A stretch of 64,000 nt of DNA from Pyrinomonadaceae bacterium MAG19_C2-C3 (lineage in GTDB: Bacteria; Acidobacteriota; Blastocatellia; Pyrinomonadales; Pyrinomonadaceae): assembly GCA_024330265.1 (NCBI GenBank), contig JANDLT010000005.1, positions 1 to 64,000 of the forward strand. Reading direction: 5' to 3'. Of this stretch, positions 25,304 to 33,781 are shown one piece after another (the first letter of the stretch is position 1; each line of letters begins with the position of its first letter). Position numbers and translations under genes: made by a program. Under the pieces are notes generated by a model. It was not told the DNA's origin, ran no database searches, and saw only the letters and a program-made list of their open reading frames with translations.

Positions 25304-25816
25304 TCACCACTCGCCCTGCTTTATCAGTTTTCTGATTCGTCGCTTTGCCATTTCGCGCTTCAAGGGCGAAGTGCGTTGTAAGAAAAGCACGCCGTCTAAG
25401 TGATCTTTTTCGTGCAGCATACAGCGCGCGGTCAACTCCAGCCCGTCAACTTCAAACTCTTTGCCGTTCACATCTTGAGCGCGCACGACGGCGCGCATAG
25501 GACGTTTGACATCGAAGAAGATGCCGGGAAATGAGAGGCATCCTTCTTCGGCGGTGTACTCGCCTTCGGTGTGCAAGACTTTCGGGTTAATCATCGCAAT
25601 CTTCTGTTGCGGGTCTTTGCCGCCGGAGCAATCCATCACGAAAACCTGCTTCGACACGCCGACTTGCGGAGCGGCTAAACCGACTCCGGGCGCGTTATAC
25701 ATCGTCTCGAACATATCGCTGACAAGCTGTTTCAAATCGTCGTCGAACTCCGTCACCGCGTCGCCCGCACGCTCTAAAACCGCTTCCGGGTATTTAACTA
25801 TTTTCAGAATCGCCAT
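25304..25816 (-). CDS. def: Peptide deformylase
   Basis: Removes the N-formyl group from new proteins, a metalloenzyme in the cytoplasm. It has 169 aa from ATG 25816 (MAILKIVKYPEAVL). The 61 extra codons upstream in the same frame are not family-like and are rejected. Metal-site motifs are intact: GVGLAAPQV, EGCLSFPG (Cys ligand) and HEKDHLDG (two His ligands and catalytic Glu). It lies away from fmt, next to the restriction-modification locus, 71 bp upstream of the acidic gene. Confidence 0.96.
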   Translation of the reverse strand: MAILKIVKYPEAVLERAGDAVTEFDDDLKQLVSDMFETMYNAPGVGLAAPQVGVSKQVFVMDCSGGKDPQQKIAMINPKVLHTEGEYTAEEGCLSFPGIFFDVKRPMRAVVRAQDVNGKEFEVDGLELTARCMLHEKDHLDGVLFLQRTSPLKREMAKRRIRKLIKQGEW

Positions 25817-26419
25817 TTTGTTTTGTCTCTCGATTGTTGTTTGTGCCGCGAGTTTAACACTTTCGTCGGGTTGGATAACTTCCGCTTTCAGCGACCTCAA
25901 ATGGCATTTGACGCGACTCATAAACTCGCTTTTGAGCATTCTCATGTCAACCGGCATTCGATGCAAATCGCTTCGGGATAAGGGCGTTTGAAATCTCACG
26001 CTTTCGTGCGGTTGAGCCGGGAAACGCGCTTGATTTCGTCGCCGTCGTCAAAGCTTTTCCGTCATATAGTGTTAATTTCGAGTGCCGTTTTTTGTCAGAA
26101 TCGCACTTGATTTGCGTGCGCCCGAAGTATTAAGGTGAGAACTTTCCAGTTGAACATAGTGTGTGCGCTCTTTAAGCGGTGTGGATATGTAGTGGACAAC
26201 CTCTTATATCCGCGCCGCTTCTTAATAACGCCGGAGCGGTGATTGAAACATCGCTTTGACAATTTTTTTATAACGGCATCTTATTTGCTTGCGAACTTAA
26301 CGACGCGCTCCTGCCATAGCAGGAACTTGCCACACGCGGCATCAAGCCCCACATCCTTTGGCAGCGATGAGCGCATCGCTTAAAGGCTTCAACTTCACAA
26401 GCAAGGACGGAAGACGCCG
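25817..26419. other. Divergent regulatory spacer, no gene seen
   Basis: About 600 bp between the divergent def and Clp-type ATPase genes. Apart from the sigma70-like promoter at 26256-26284 and a small CCTGC/GCAGG hairpin near 26311 in the presumed 5' leader, nothing is recognisable. The reading frames across it are not protein-like. Confidence 0.5.
26256..26284 (+). promoter_or_regulatory. Sigma70-type promoter for the Clp-type ATPase
   Basis: Perfect -35 TTGACA (26256-26261), a 17-bp spacer with an A/T-rich run, and -10 TCTTAT (26279-26284, 4 of 6 matches). It points at the plus-strand ATPase gene and would give a leader of roughly 130 nt. Confidence 0.55.
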
Positions 26420-27631
26420 ATGATTGCAGCCATCGAAATGAATAATCACATCGCCACTCATAAAAAGGTTTATCTCGACCCTGACCAGAAAAGCCCGCGC
26501 GCCCAAGAGTTTGAAGAAAAGCTTGGCGCGAAAATCGTCGGACAGGAGCGCGCCGTGCGTCGCGTCAGTGGTTTGTACCAAATTTTTCTCGCCGGTTTGA
26601 ATCCGCAAAATCGTCCCATCGGCACGATGCTTTTCTTAGGTCCGACGGGTTCGGGTAAAACGCGCGTCATCGAAGCGGCGGCGGAAGTTCTGCACGGCGA
26701 CCCGAACGCGATTATTAAAATAGATTGCGCCGAGTTTCAGCACTCACACGAAATCGCCAAACTCATCGGCTCACCTCCCGGCTATCTCGGACACCGCGAA
26801 ACCGCGCCTTTGCTGACGCAGGAAAACCTTGACCGCTTCCATACCGACGACGTAAAACTTTCGTTCGTGTTGTTTGACGAAATCGAAAAAGCTTCCGATG
26901 CGTTGTGGCAACTTCTGCTTGGCATTCTCGATAAAGCGACGCTCACGCTCGGTGATAATCGGCGGGTTGATTTCACGAACACGATGGTCTTTATGACATC
27001 GAATCTCGGAGCGCGTGAGATGTCGGAATTGATTACGGGCGGCATCGGCTTCGCTCCGGTCGCCGGAAATCGCAACCCGAACGATACGGAAGTTGACCAC
27101 AAGATTTACCGCACGGCGGTCGAAGCCGCGAGACGTAAATTCTCGCCGGAGTTTATGAACCGCATTGATAAAGTCGTCGTCTTCCGTTCACTGAAAGAGC
27201 ATCACTTGCGGCAGATTTTGAATCTCGAACTCGCCGCCGTACAGCAACGCATCATACACTCGAACGCGGCGAAGTTCGTTTTCCAATGTTCCGATGAAGC
27301 GAAAGATTTCCTGCTTCAAGAAGGCATTGATTTCAAATACGGAGCGCGTCACCTGCGTCGGGCGATTGAACGCTTTCTCGTTTATCCGCTCTCAAATCTG
27401 GTGGCGACCGAACAGGTCGGCTTGGGCGACCTCGTTCATGTTGATATTGATTCGAGAACCGGCAAACTGATTTTCTCGAAAGACCCGAACGGCGTGGTTA
27501 TCAGCGACGCCGCACCGGATGAAACATTCGAGGAAGAAGAAATCGGCATGTCCGGCGGCGTCGGTCTGCCCTTGCCGCAAACCAGAGTCGCCAAGCGCGG
27601 GCAAGGTCGCAGCGAAAAAGCGGAAGGCTAA
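26420..27631 (+). CDS. Stand-alone Clp/Hsp100-type AAA+ ATPase (D2-like)
   Basis: A 403-aa unfoldase-type ATPase containing only one AAA+ module of the ClpA/ClpB second-domain (AAA_2) kind. Walker A is GPTGSGKT (about 77-84), the pore loop GSPPGYLGH, Walker B VLFDEIEKAS, sensor 1 MTSNLGA, the arginine finger FMNRIDKVV, and the C-terminal D2-small domain with sensor 2 YGARHLRR. The ClpN domain and first ATPase ring are absent, as are zinc-finger cysteines of ClpX. About 45 disordered residues end the protein, with an EEEE patch. It may form a single-ring disaggregase or a protease partner. The only plus-strand gene for 15 kb in either direction, with its own promoter and terminator. Confidence 0.88.
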   Translation: MIAAIEMNNHIATHKKVYLDPDQKSPRAQEFEEKLGAKIVGQERAVRRVSGLYQIFLAGLNPQNRPIGTMLFLGPTGSGKTRVIEAAAEVLHGDPNAIIKIDCAEFQHSHEIAKLIGSPPGYLGHRETAPLLTQENLDRFHTDDVKLSFVLFDEIEKASDALWQLLLGILDKATLTLGDNRRVDFTNTMVFMTSNLGAREMSELITGGIGFAPVAGNRNPNDTEVDHKIYRTAVEAARRKFSPEFMNRIDKVVVFRSLKEHHLRQILNLELAAVQQRIIHSNAAKFVFQCSDEAKDFLLQEGIDFKYGARHLRRAIERFLVYPLSNLVATEQVGLGDLVHVDIDSRTGKLIFSKDPNGVVISDAAPDETFEEEEIGMSGGVGLPLPQTRVAKRGQGRSEKAEG

Positions 27632-27657
27632 GTTTCAGTTCCATTTTCAACTTATTC

Positions 27658-27699
27658 AAAAAGAGAGGCGATGAAATCATTCATCGCCTCTCTCTTTTT
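27658..27699. terminator. Bidirectional intrinsic terminator
   Basis: Perfect 12-bp stem (GAGAGGCGATGA, 27663-27674, with 27681-27692) flanked by an A run on the left and TCTTTTT on the right. It can terminate the plus-strand ATPase transcript and the opposing minus-strand one. Confidence 0.85.
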
Positions 27700-27768
27700 G
27701 GGGTTGTAAGCTGTCGCTGAAGTCCCGACACCGAAGCAATTTTCAAACTGCAGATGCACCATCAATGG

Positions 27769-28035
27769 TTAATTTCCGTTTGATTCTTTGTCCACATTAC
27801 GCGCCAATAAAAGTTTTTCAAACTGCAATAATCGGGTTTCCGACAGTAACCCAAGCTTTTCGCGTTCGTGTTCTTCTTTCTCGCTGATGCGGTGAATCTC
27901 GTATGCCAATCGCTCAAGTGCTGATGCTAATCTACGCACTTCCTCGCGTAGTTCTTTGTTCTCTTCACGATTACGTTTCGTGTCTTCAGCCAGCATCAAC
28001 AATCGCTTTGCCATATCAAGGATTTGTTTCCACAT
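27769..28035 (-). CDS. Small coiled-coil protein, family A (copy 2)
   Basis: An 88-aa protein, ATG start (MWKQILDMAKRLLMLAEDTK). It is a paralog of the gene at 19819-20076, with the same amphipathic N-terminus and heptad coiled coil, sharing N...ELR.E, A(L/V)ERLxYEI, EKEEHERE and LLQFEK. No catalytic motif. It starts 7 bp after the family-B gene stop, the same order and spacing as copy 1, so the B-A pair is a conserved unit. It lies 3' of a bidirectional terminator shared with the Clp-type ATPase. Function unknown. Confidence 0.82.
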   Translation of the reverse strand: MWKQILDMAKRLLMLAEDTKRNREENKELREEVRRLASALERLAYEIHRISEKEEHEREKLGLLSETRLLQFEKLLLARNVDKESNGN

Positions 28036-28042
28036 ACCATGT

Positions 28043-28222
28043 TTAAGCGGCTTCGAGCCTCTCTAAAATTTCTCTCGTCTCCGCTTTCAAACGGTCAATT
28101 TCTTTTTGGTCTTCCGCCATCTGCTGTCTGACGACATCAAATTTTTTGATGCACTCGACAACGGATGTTTTGTAATTGATACGATTTTCAGCCGTCGGTT
28201 CAAATGTTGTTACGTCGTTCAT
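28043..28222 (-). CDS. Small coiled-coil protein, family B (copy 3)
   Basis: A 59-aa protein from ATG 28222 with a strong SD (GAGGAGG, 6 nt), which decides against the ATG 27 bp upstream. The product begins MNDVTTFEPTAENRINYKTS and ends in the helix DQKEIDRLKAETREILERLE. It is related to the two family-B genes at 20.1-20.5 kb through (D/N)YK and RL..ET..(I/V)L.RL. It is translated just before family A copy 2. It lies 60 bp downstream of the HEAT-repeat gene. Confidence 0.82.
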   Translation of the reverse strand: MNDVTTFEPTAENRINYKTSVVECIKKFDVVRQQMAEDQKEIDRLKAETREILERLEAA

Positions 28223-28281
28223 GTTTTGCCTCCTCGTGCAGTTTAGCACCGTCTTTCAATCCAGCCCGTTTAATCAAAGTT

Positions 28282-29148
28282 TTAACTTCCGCCCTCGATA
28301 CGGCGCAAAGCATTGAACGCGATTTCCGCGAGATAAACATCGCGCGCCGTCAACACGGCTTGCAGTGCGGGCTTGGCAGAAACGTCACCGATTAAACCGA
28401 GTGCGCGGGCGGCTTCGCGGCGCACATCATCCGGCGTGCGTTCGCCGTTTAGCTGTGCGATTAAAACGGGTACGGCGCGGCGGTCGCCAATCAAACCGAG
28501 CGCGATGGCGGCTTCGCGGCGCACAAATTCGTTTTCCTGTATGCGTCGTCGCCGTGATGAACGTCGAAACAAACCTCTCGATTGTTGTGAGTAATTGAGG
28601 ACTTCGATTAAATCGGGAACGGACGCTTCGCTTCTCAAAACGCCGAGTGCGAAGACCACCGCACCGACTACCGCCGCGCTGTTATCGGTTCGCAAAATCT
28701 CCATTAAACGGTTGGCGATGATTTGATTGCCGTGCGCGTTTCCGGCGGCGAAGGCGGCTTGTTCGCGCACAAACTCGTTCTTATCCGCGAGGGCTTTTAA
28801 TAAGTTGGCGGTCAAATCCGATGGCGATAAGCGTTCGATGGCGTTGATTGCCGCTGCGCGCACGCGCACCGATTTGTCATCCAAGCCTATTGCCGCGATT
28901 TGTGCCGCGTCCCTGCGTCCGAGCGCGCCGAGTCGTATCACGGCGTCGAATCGCGCTTCTTCATCATCCGACATCAAGCGTGCGCGTTCGCGTGCGATGA
29001 TGGATTCCGGCGCGAGTGTTGGGGTTTGAGATTGGTTCGATTCGCCTTTTCCCGACACCACGCACGAAAAGGTGATGACGAAGATGAGCGATAAGCACAC
29101 GCCCGTTTTCGCAAAGTGGTGTGAAAGTTTTTCGATGGTGAAACCCAC
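28282..29148 (-). CDS. Exported HEAT-repeat protein
   Basis: About 288 aa from the GTG at 29148, which overlaps the end of the J-domain gene region (TGA-A-GTG), suggesting translational coupling. A signal-like segment (KTGVCLSLIFVITFSCVVSG) precedes a linker and then five or more HEAT/PBS-type repeats (for example AVIRLGALGRRDAAQIAAIGL, REQAAFAAGNAHGNQIIANR, RREAAIALGLIGDRRAVPVL, RREAARALGLIGDVSAKPAL). Cys at the end of the signal might be lipidated, but the lipobox is poor. Repeat proteins like this bind partners; none can be named here. Confidence 0.85.
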   Translation of the reverse strand: MGFTIEKLSHHFAKTGVCLSLIFVITFSCVVSGKGESNQSQTPTLAPESIIARERARLMSDDEEARFDAVIRLGALGRRDAAQIAAIGLDDKSVRVRAAAINAIERLSPSDLTANLLKALADKNEFVREQAAFAAGNAHGNQIIANRLMEILRTDNSAAVVGAVVFALGVLRSEASVPDLIEVLNYSQQSRGLFRRSSRRRRIQENEFVRREAAIALGLIGDRRAVPVLIAQLNGERTPDDVRREAARALGLIGDVSAKPALQAVLTARDVYLAEIAFNALRRIEGGS

Positions 29149-29149
29149 T

Positions 29150-29953
29150 TCAGTAAGAATCAATTTTGGTGGCGACCGTGTGCATCGTGTCAACTAACAG
29201 CACGGCGATGGGCGGATAGAAAAGCATGTCGGGACGCACGTTGTTACCAAAGAAGAATGCCATATCAACCAGCAACGTGTAATAAACATATTTGCTGGCA
29301 AGCAAACCCAAACCGAAACTCGCCGCGTAACCGAGAATCAGAAACGCGGTCGCGGTCGTGCGCGCGAAAGGCTTCGGCAATGGTTCGCCTTCTTCGGTGA
29401 TGGATGTGGTTTCCGTCGCTTTGTATGTGTACCGGCGGAAGCTGTCGCGTATGCGGAACGCGATGTGACACAGACCGACGGTGAACAGCAACAACACGAT
29501 TAAGCGTCCGGTATTGTCCGTCGTATCCCAGATGCGCGGCTTAAACACCGCCACCATGAAGGTCGAAAGAAACAGTGAAACGGTCGTAAAAACGGCTTGC
29601 GAACGATATTGATTTTCCTTTCGTTCGGCTTCCATCCAACGGTCAACCGCCGCGTCCCAACGACGCTGCACGGCGGCGCGGCGCATACGTCGCGCGTGCG
29701 GATTGTTCGAGTCCATCACCGATGACCCGGATTGCCACCCCAGATTCTGCCGTTGATTATCGTAACGCGCACGTTCTTCCGCGTTACTAAGCGTGCGATA
29801 CGCGAGCGCGATTTGCGCGAAGTCGCGGGCTGAAGCTTGGTCTTCACGGTTCACATCCGGGTGATGCTCACGCGCCAGACGACGATACGCGGTCTTTATT
29901 TCGCGTATCGTCGCCGTGCGTTTCACGCCGAGCATTTGGTAGTAGTCAATCAC
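29150..29953 (-). CDS. J-domain (DnaJ-like) membrane protein
   Basis: A 267-aa protein. An N-terminal J domain (residues 1-70: [24 protein letters not shown] at 32-35, [21 protein letters not shown]) would stimulate a DnaK-type ATPase. A basic linker follows, then four hydrophobic segments between about 125 and 255 without known family motifs. The Gly/Phe and zinc-finger parts of DnaJ are missing, so it is a membrane co-chaperone rather than DnaJ itself. It is coupled to the HEAT-repeat gene downstream. Confidence 0.9.
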   Translation of the reverse strand: MIDYYQMLGVKRTATIREIKTAYRRLAREHHPDVNREDQASARDFAQIALAYRTLSNAEERARYDNQRQNLGWQSGSSVMDSNNPHARRMRRAAVQRRWDAAVDRWMEAERKENQYRSQAVFTTVSLFLSTFMVAVFKPRIWDTTDNTGRLIVLLLFTVGLCHIAFRIRDSFRRYTYKATETTSITEEGEPLPKPFARTTATAFLILGYAASFGLGLLASKYVYYTLLVDMAFFFGNNVRPDMLFYPPIAVLLVDTMHTVATKIDSY

Positions 29954-29977
29954 CCTTTTTCTCTAATGCCGCTTCTT

Positions 29978-30574
29978 TTAATTGTTTGCTTTCTCCCAAT
30001 CAAAACCTTCAGACATGAGCAAACCAATCCGTAAAATCTCATACGACTTTACCGCGTACCTCAACTCCACTCTTTCATTCTTAGCGTAGCCGACAACCTT
30101 AAAAACAAATAAGCCGCGCTTGTCCCTTTCATTCAATAGAACAGCATAAGTATGATTTAGCTCGACCTTCACAGCTTGTGCAAACTTTGAAAACTCTCCA
30201 TAAGAATGAACTCGCTTGAGATTAAAGGCGCGTGATGCGGAAACTTCTTCCAGAGAAACATCTGCACCTAAATCAGCAATTAACGACATATCATCGCCAG
30301 CTGTCGAAGCCGTAAAATAATCTTCCGACCTACACGCGCCATTAAAGAGCAAATCAGGATCGCTCCGTTGCTTGGAATACGCCGACAAAAAAAGCGCAGT
30401 GTTCTGATAGCCTTGCTGAAACTCATCTGACGAGCGACAACTGTATGACGGCGACAGCATAACGGTTTTTATCGTGTGCAGTTCGGGAAGCTCATACTTT
30501 TGATTTGTGTTTTGAGCAACCGGAGAAATGCTTGCCACAAGCACAATTATGACCAACAAGCCAAATGTTTTCAT
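29978..30574 (-). CDS. Secreted protein of unknown function
   Basis: A 198-aa protein from ATG 30574 (MKTFGLLVIIVLVASISPVA), which has GGGGGAAA upstream. The longer in-frame extension overlaps pepA and is rejected. A clear signal peptide is followed by a mature part with two Cys (YSCRSSDEF, NGACRSEDYF), possibly a disulfide. No family is recognised. The gene is more A/T-rich and uses different codons (ATA, TTA, AAA) than pepA and the J-domain gene, which may indicate acquisition. It lies 51 bp downstream of pepA. Confidence 0.75.
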   Translation of the reverse strand: MKTFGLLVIIVLVASISPVAQNTNQKYELPELHTIKTVMLSPSYSCRSSDEFQQGYQNTALFLSAYSKQRSDPDLLFNGACRSEDYFTASTAGDDMSLIADLGADVSLEEVSASRAFNLKRVHSYGEFSKFAQAVKVELNHTYAVLLNERDKRGLFVFKVVGYAKNERVELRYAVKSYEILRIGLLMSEGFDWEKANN

Positions 30575-30624
30575 ATTGCTTTCCCCCAAGCTGTGAATCA
30601 TCGAAAAGCACCGAACGCTTCTAT

Positions 30625-32166
30625 CTACTTCATACCGTCGCGGGCATATCGTTCGACGAGATTGACCAACATCCGAACCGCGATGCCCGTCGGACCTTTC
30701 GCGCGGTGCGGTTTCGCGTCGTCGCTCCACGCCGTACCCGCGATGTCAAGGTGCGCCCAACTCGTATCTTCGGCAAACTCTTTTAAGAAAGCCGCCGCCG
30801 TAATCGTGCCGCCTTTGCGTCCGCCGATGTTTTTCAAGTCCGCGATGTCGGACTTGATTTGCTTTGAGTATTCTTTATCGAGCGGTAGTTGCCAGTACTT
30901 TTCACCGACTTCCGTACCCGCCGCGATAATGTCGTTGATAAGTTTTTGGTCAGTCCCCAAAACCGCGACGTTGACATCGCCCAGAGCGATGACGACCGCG
31001 CCCGTCAGCGTCGCCAAATCTATGAGATGCGTCGCGCCGAGTTTCTTGGCGTAACCTAAAGCGTCCGCTAGAATCAAACGCCCTTCGGCATCGGTGTTGA
31101 TGACTTCAATAGTTTTTCCGTTCATCGCGCGCACGATGTCGCCCGGCTTAATCGCCCGCGCGTCCGGCATGTTCTCCGACGACGGCACAACGCCCAGCAC
31201 GGGCATTGAAGGTTTGATTTGTGCAATCGCACGCATCGCGCCGAGAACCGCCGCCCCGCCGCACATGTCGTACTTCATCTGCTCCATGTTCTCGCCGGGT
31301 TTAAGCGAGATGCCGCCCGAATCGAAAGTTAACCCTTTGCCGACAAGCGCGAGAAGCGGTGCGCCTTCCTTCGCTTCATAACCTTCCGGCGTGTACTTCA
31401 AAACAATCAACTTCGCGGGTTCAACTGAACCGCGCGCAACGCCCAACAACGCCCCCATGCCTTCGGCTTCCATGCGCTCATGATCAAGCACATCAATTTC
31501 AAGTTTGTATTCGTCCGCGATTCCCTGCGCGCGTTCCGCCATCACCGTCGGCGTCATATACAGACCGGGTTCGTTCGCAAGGTCACGCGCGAAGTTGACC
31601 GCTTCACCGACGACGCGCCCGCGCTGTGCCGCTTCACGCCCCGCTTCCCCGTCGCCCGCGTCAATGATGACGAGACGTTCGATGCTTCTCTCTTCGCGGT
31701 CACTCGTCCGGTACTTATCCGTATCGAACATGCCGAGTATCACGCCTTCGACCGACGCGCTGATGTAACTTGACGCTCCGTCATCCGAAGCGTTTCCGTT
31801 GCTTCCACCACGCGGCATAAAGCCGATAGATTTGACGTTTTTACCGCGCAGGAAACGCGCCGCCGCACCCGCGAGATTTGAGGCGTGCGCCGCCTTATAT
31901 TCTTCACGTTCGCCCGCACCGATAAGCAACAGACGTTGCGGACGCGCGTCCTGACTTTCACCGTTCGCGCCGAGATAGAGATAAACCATCTCGCCTTCTT
32001 TGCCCGTCAATTCTTCCGCTTCGACGGTTGAACGAATCAAGTTTTTCGTCGTCTCATCCAGTTGATTTGTAAATTCACCATCCGCCGTTTCGCCTTTGAA
32101 AAAAGGGATAGCGAGTGCTTGCACACCAAGTTCGCCCGCGCGTTCTGTGCTGACATCAATTTCCAT
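30625..32166 (-). CDS. pepA: Leucyl aminopeptidase (M17)
   Basis: Cytosolic zinc/manganese exopeptidase, hexameric in the family. The product is 513 aa, standard. The catalytic domain shows VGKGLTFDSGGISLKPG (metal Lys and Asp), MKYDMCGGAAVLGAM, and the signature NTDAEGRLILAD (metal Asp and Glu, catalytic Arg). Following NIGGRKGGTITAAAFLKEF and HLDIAGTAW also fit M17. The N-terminal domain is divergent, as is usual. The start ATG is clean (MEIDVSTERAGEL). Confidence 0.97.
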   Translation of the reverse strand: MEIDVSTERAGELGVQALAIPFFKGETADGEFTNQLDETTKNLIRSTVEAEELTGKEGEMVYLYLGANGESQDARPQRLLLIGAGEREEYKAAHASNLAGAAARFLRGKNVKSIGFMPRGGSNGNASDDGASSYISASVEGVILGMFDTDKYRTSDREERSIERLVIIDAGDGEAGREAAQRGRVVGEAVNFARDLANEPGLYMTPTVMAERAQGIADEYKLEIDVLDHERMEAEGMGALLGVARGSVEPAKLIVLKYTPEGYEAKEGAPLLALVGKGLTFDSGGISLKPGENMEQMKYDMCGGAAVLGAMRAIAQIKPSMPVLGVVPSSENMPDARAIKPGDIVRAMNGKTIEVINTDAEGRLILADALGYAKKLGATHLIDLATLTGAVVIALGDVNVAVLGTDQKLINDIIAAGTEVGEKYWQLPLDKEYSKQIKSDIADLKNIGGRKGGTITAAAFLKEFAEDTSWAHLDIAGTAWSDDAKPHRAKGPTGIAVRMLVNLVERYARDGMK

Positions 32167-32230
32167 TAGTATTAAAAGTGTCCTTCCGTTTTCGATTTAT
32201 GCAATTCTAATTTTAGCGTGATTATCGGCG

Positions 32231-33196
32231 TTAGCCCGTTCTATGTTTATTTTCACGCCATTGACGACAAAGGTCTTTGGCGGCACTTTCCCAAGTCGGA
32301 AAGCGAAAACCAAATCCGCTTTCCAACAGCCTTTGTGGAACGACCCGACGACTTTTTAGAAGCAACTCCGTTTCGGTTCTCATAAAAACAGCACCGATTT
32401 CCAGCATCAACTTCGTCGCCGGAAGTCCGAGCGGAATGCCCCACGCTTCGCGCAATTCGCGCATAAAGTCGGCATTCGGTAACGGGTTCGGAGCGGCGAG
32501 GTTAATCGCACCTTCAATCTCTTGCTTCTCGATGAGCCAATAGACAGCGCGCACAAAATCTTCGTAATGAATCCATGAAACATATTGCCGACCATCTCCG
32601 GCGCGTCCGCCGAGTCCGCGTCGGACGATGCCGAGCAGTGTATCGAACACGCCGCCTACATCAGGACTCATAACCATCGCCGCGCGCATCTTCACACGGC
32701 GCGTGTGCGGCGAGATGGCTGCCTCATCCATTGCTTGCTCCCACGCCTTCGCCACATCAATGCTGAACCGCCAAGTGTCGGGCGCGTCCGGTTCAGCACC
32801 GCCTAAGATGCCGGTAGTCTCATCGTTCGGCGCGTCGTAACGGTGCGCGTAGATTGTCGCGGTACTCATCTGAAGCCACAAACGCGGCGGATGAGAAGCA
32901 CGACTAATTGCTTCTCCAACAACGCGCGTCGAGTTGACGCGCGACTCAAGTATCTGTCTCCGATTCTCGGCATTGTAACGGCAGTTGACGCTGCGCCCTG
33001 CGAGGTTGATAACGACATCGGCATCCTCAAATTCCTCTGCCCAGATGTCGAGCGTTTGCGCGTCCCAAACTGCGACTCGCCACGCGGCACGAACCGGCTT
33101 GCGGCTCAAGACAACTACTTGATGATTGTCCGCTTGCAACGACCGCGCGAGTATCGTTCCAACTTGACCAGTGCCACCCGGAATCACAATCTTCAT
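32231..33196 (-). CDS. NAD(P)-dependent epimerase, TIGR01777 (YfcH-like) family
   Basis: A 321-aa extended SDR-fold protein. The N-terminal nucleotide loop is GGTGQVGTILAR (residues 7-18), then DADVVINLAGRSVNCRY, a family hallmark. The C-terminal DUF1731-type segment starts about residue 255 (LPATKLMLEIGAVFMRTETELLL, KSRRVVPQRLLESGFGFRFP). Substrate is unknown for the family. The active-site Tyr/Lys pair of classical SDRs is partly replaced. It stands alone between pepA and smpB. Confidence 0.9.
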   Translation of the reverse strand: MKIVIPGGTGQVGTILARSLQADNHQVVVLSRKPVRAAWRVAVWDAQTLDIWAEEFEDADVVINLAGRSVNCRYNAENRRQILESRVNSTRVVGEAISRASHPPRLWLQMSTATIYAHRYDAPNDETTGILGGAEPDAPDTWRFSIDVAKAWEQAMDEAAISPHTRRVKMRAAMVMSPDVGGVFDTLLGIVRRGLGGRAGDGRQYVSWIHYEDFVRAVYWLIEKQEIEGAINLAAPNPLPNADFMRELREAWGIPLGLPATKLMLEIGAVFMRTETELLLKSRRVVPQRLLESGFGFRFPTWESAAKDLCRQWRENKHRTG

Positions 33197-33247
33197 AAAT
33201 TCTTTTTCAGGCTACGAGCGATGTAAAGGGCTAACTCGCGTTAAGCA

Positions 33248-33715
33248 TTAACGCGAACGTTCTTTTAATTGAGCGCGCGTTTCGCGGTCAACCGTGCGGC
33301 GCATTTCGGTTTCGCGTTTGTCATAAAGTTTCTTGCCGCGTGCGACGCCGATTTCCATTTTCACGCGCCCGCCTTTCAGATACACGCGCGTCACAACCAA
33401 TGTCATCCCTTTAACGCTCGTCGCGTCCGCCAACTTTTCTATTTCGCGGCGATGAAGCAGAAGCTTACGCGCCCGCGTCGGTTCGTGGTTCTCGTCGTGA
33501 GCGAAAATGTATGGCGAGATGTGCGCGTTCATCAACCACGCTTCGCCGTCGCGCACGGCAACGTGTGATTCCTTGAGTTGAATCTGTCCGTTCCGCACGC
33601 TCTTGACTTCCGCTCCGGCAAGCGCGATTCCGGCTTCGTACTTATCGAGAATAGAATACTCGAAAAACGCCGCGCGATTCGAGACGATTGTTTTTTCGTT
33701 TTCATCAGTCGCCAT
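33248..33715 (-). CDS. smpB: SsrA-binding protein SmpB
   Basis: Partner of tmRNA in ribosome rescue. The product is 155 aa, standard length. Motifs: SNRAAFFEYSILDKYEAGIA, LAGAEVKSVRNGQIQLKESH, YFH-type segment AWLMNAHISPYIFA, RKLLLHRREIEKL, and the basic C-terminal tail GKKLYDKRETEMRRTVDRET, which reaches the decoding centre. No tmRNA gene is visible in this window. Confidence 0.97.
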   Translation of the reverse strand: MATDENEKTIVSNRAAFFEYSILDKYEAGIALAGAEVKSVRNGQIQLKESHVAVRDGEAWLMNAHISPYIFAHDENHEPTRARKLLLHRREIEKLADATSVKGMTLVVTRVYLKGGRVKMEIGVARGKKLYDKRETEMRRTVDRETRAQLKERSR

Positions 33716-33781
33716 AAAAATTCACTTTGAATGCACGGCACTACCTTCAATCATTTCGGTGTGACCATACACCATCTTCGC

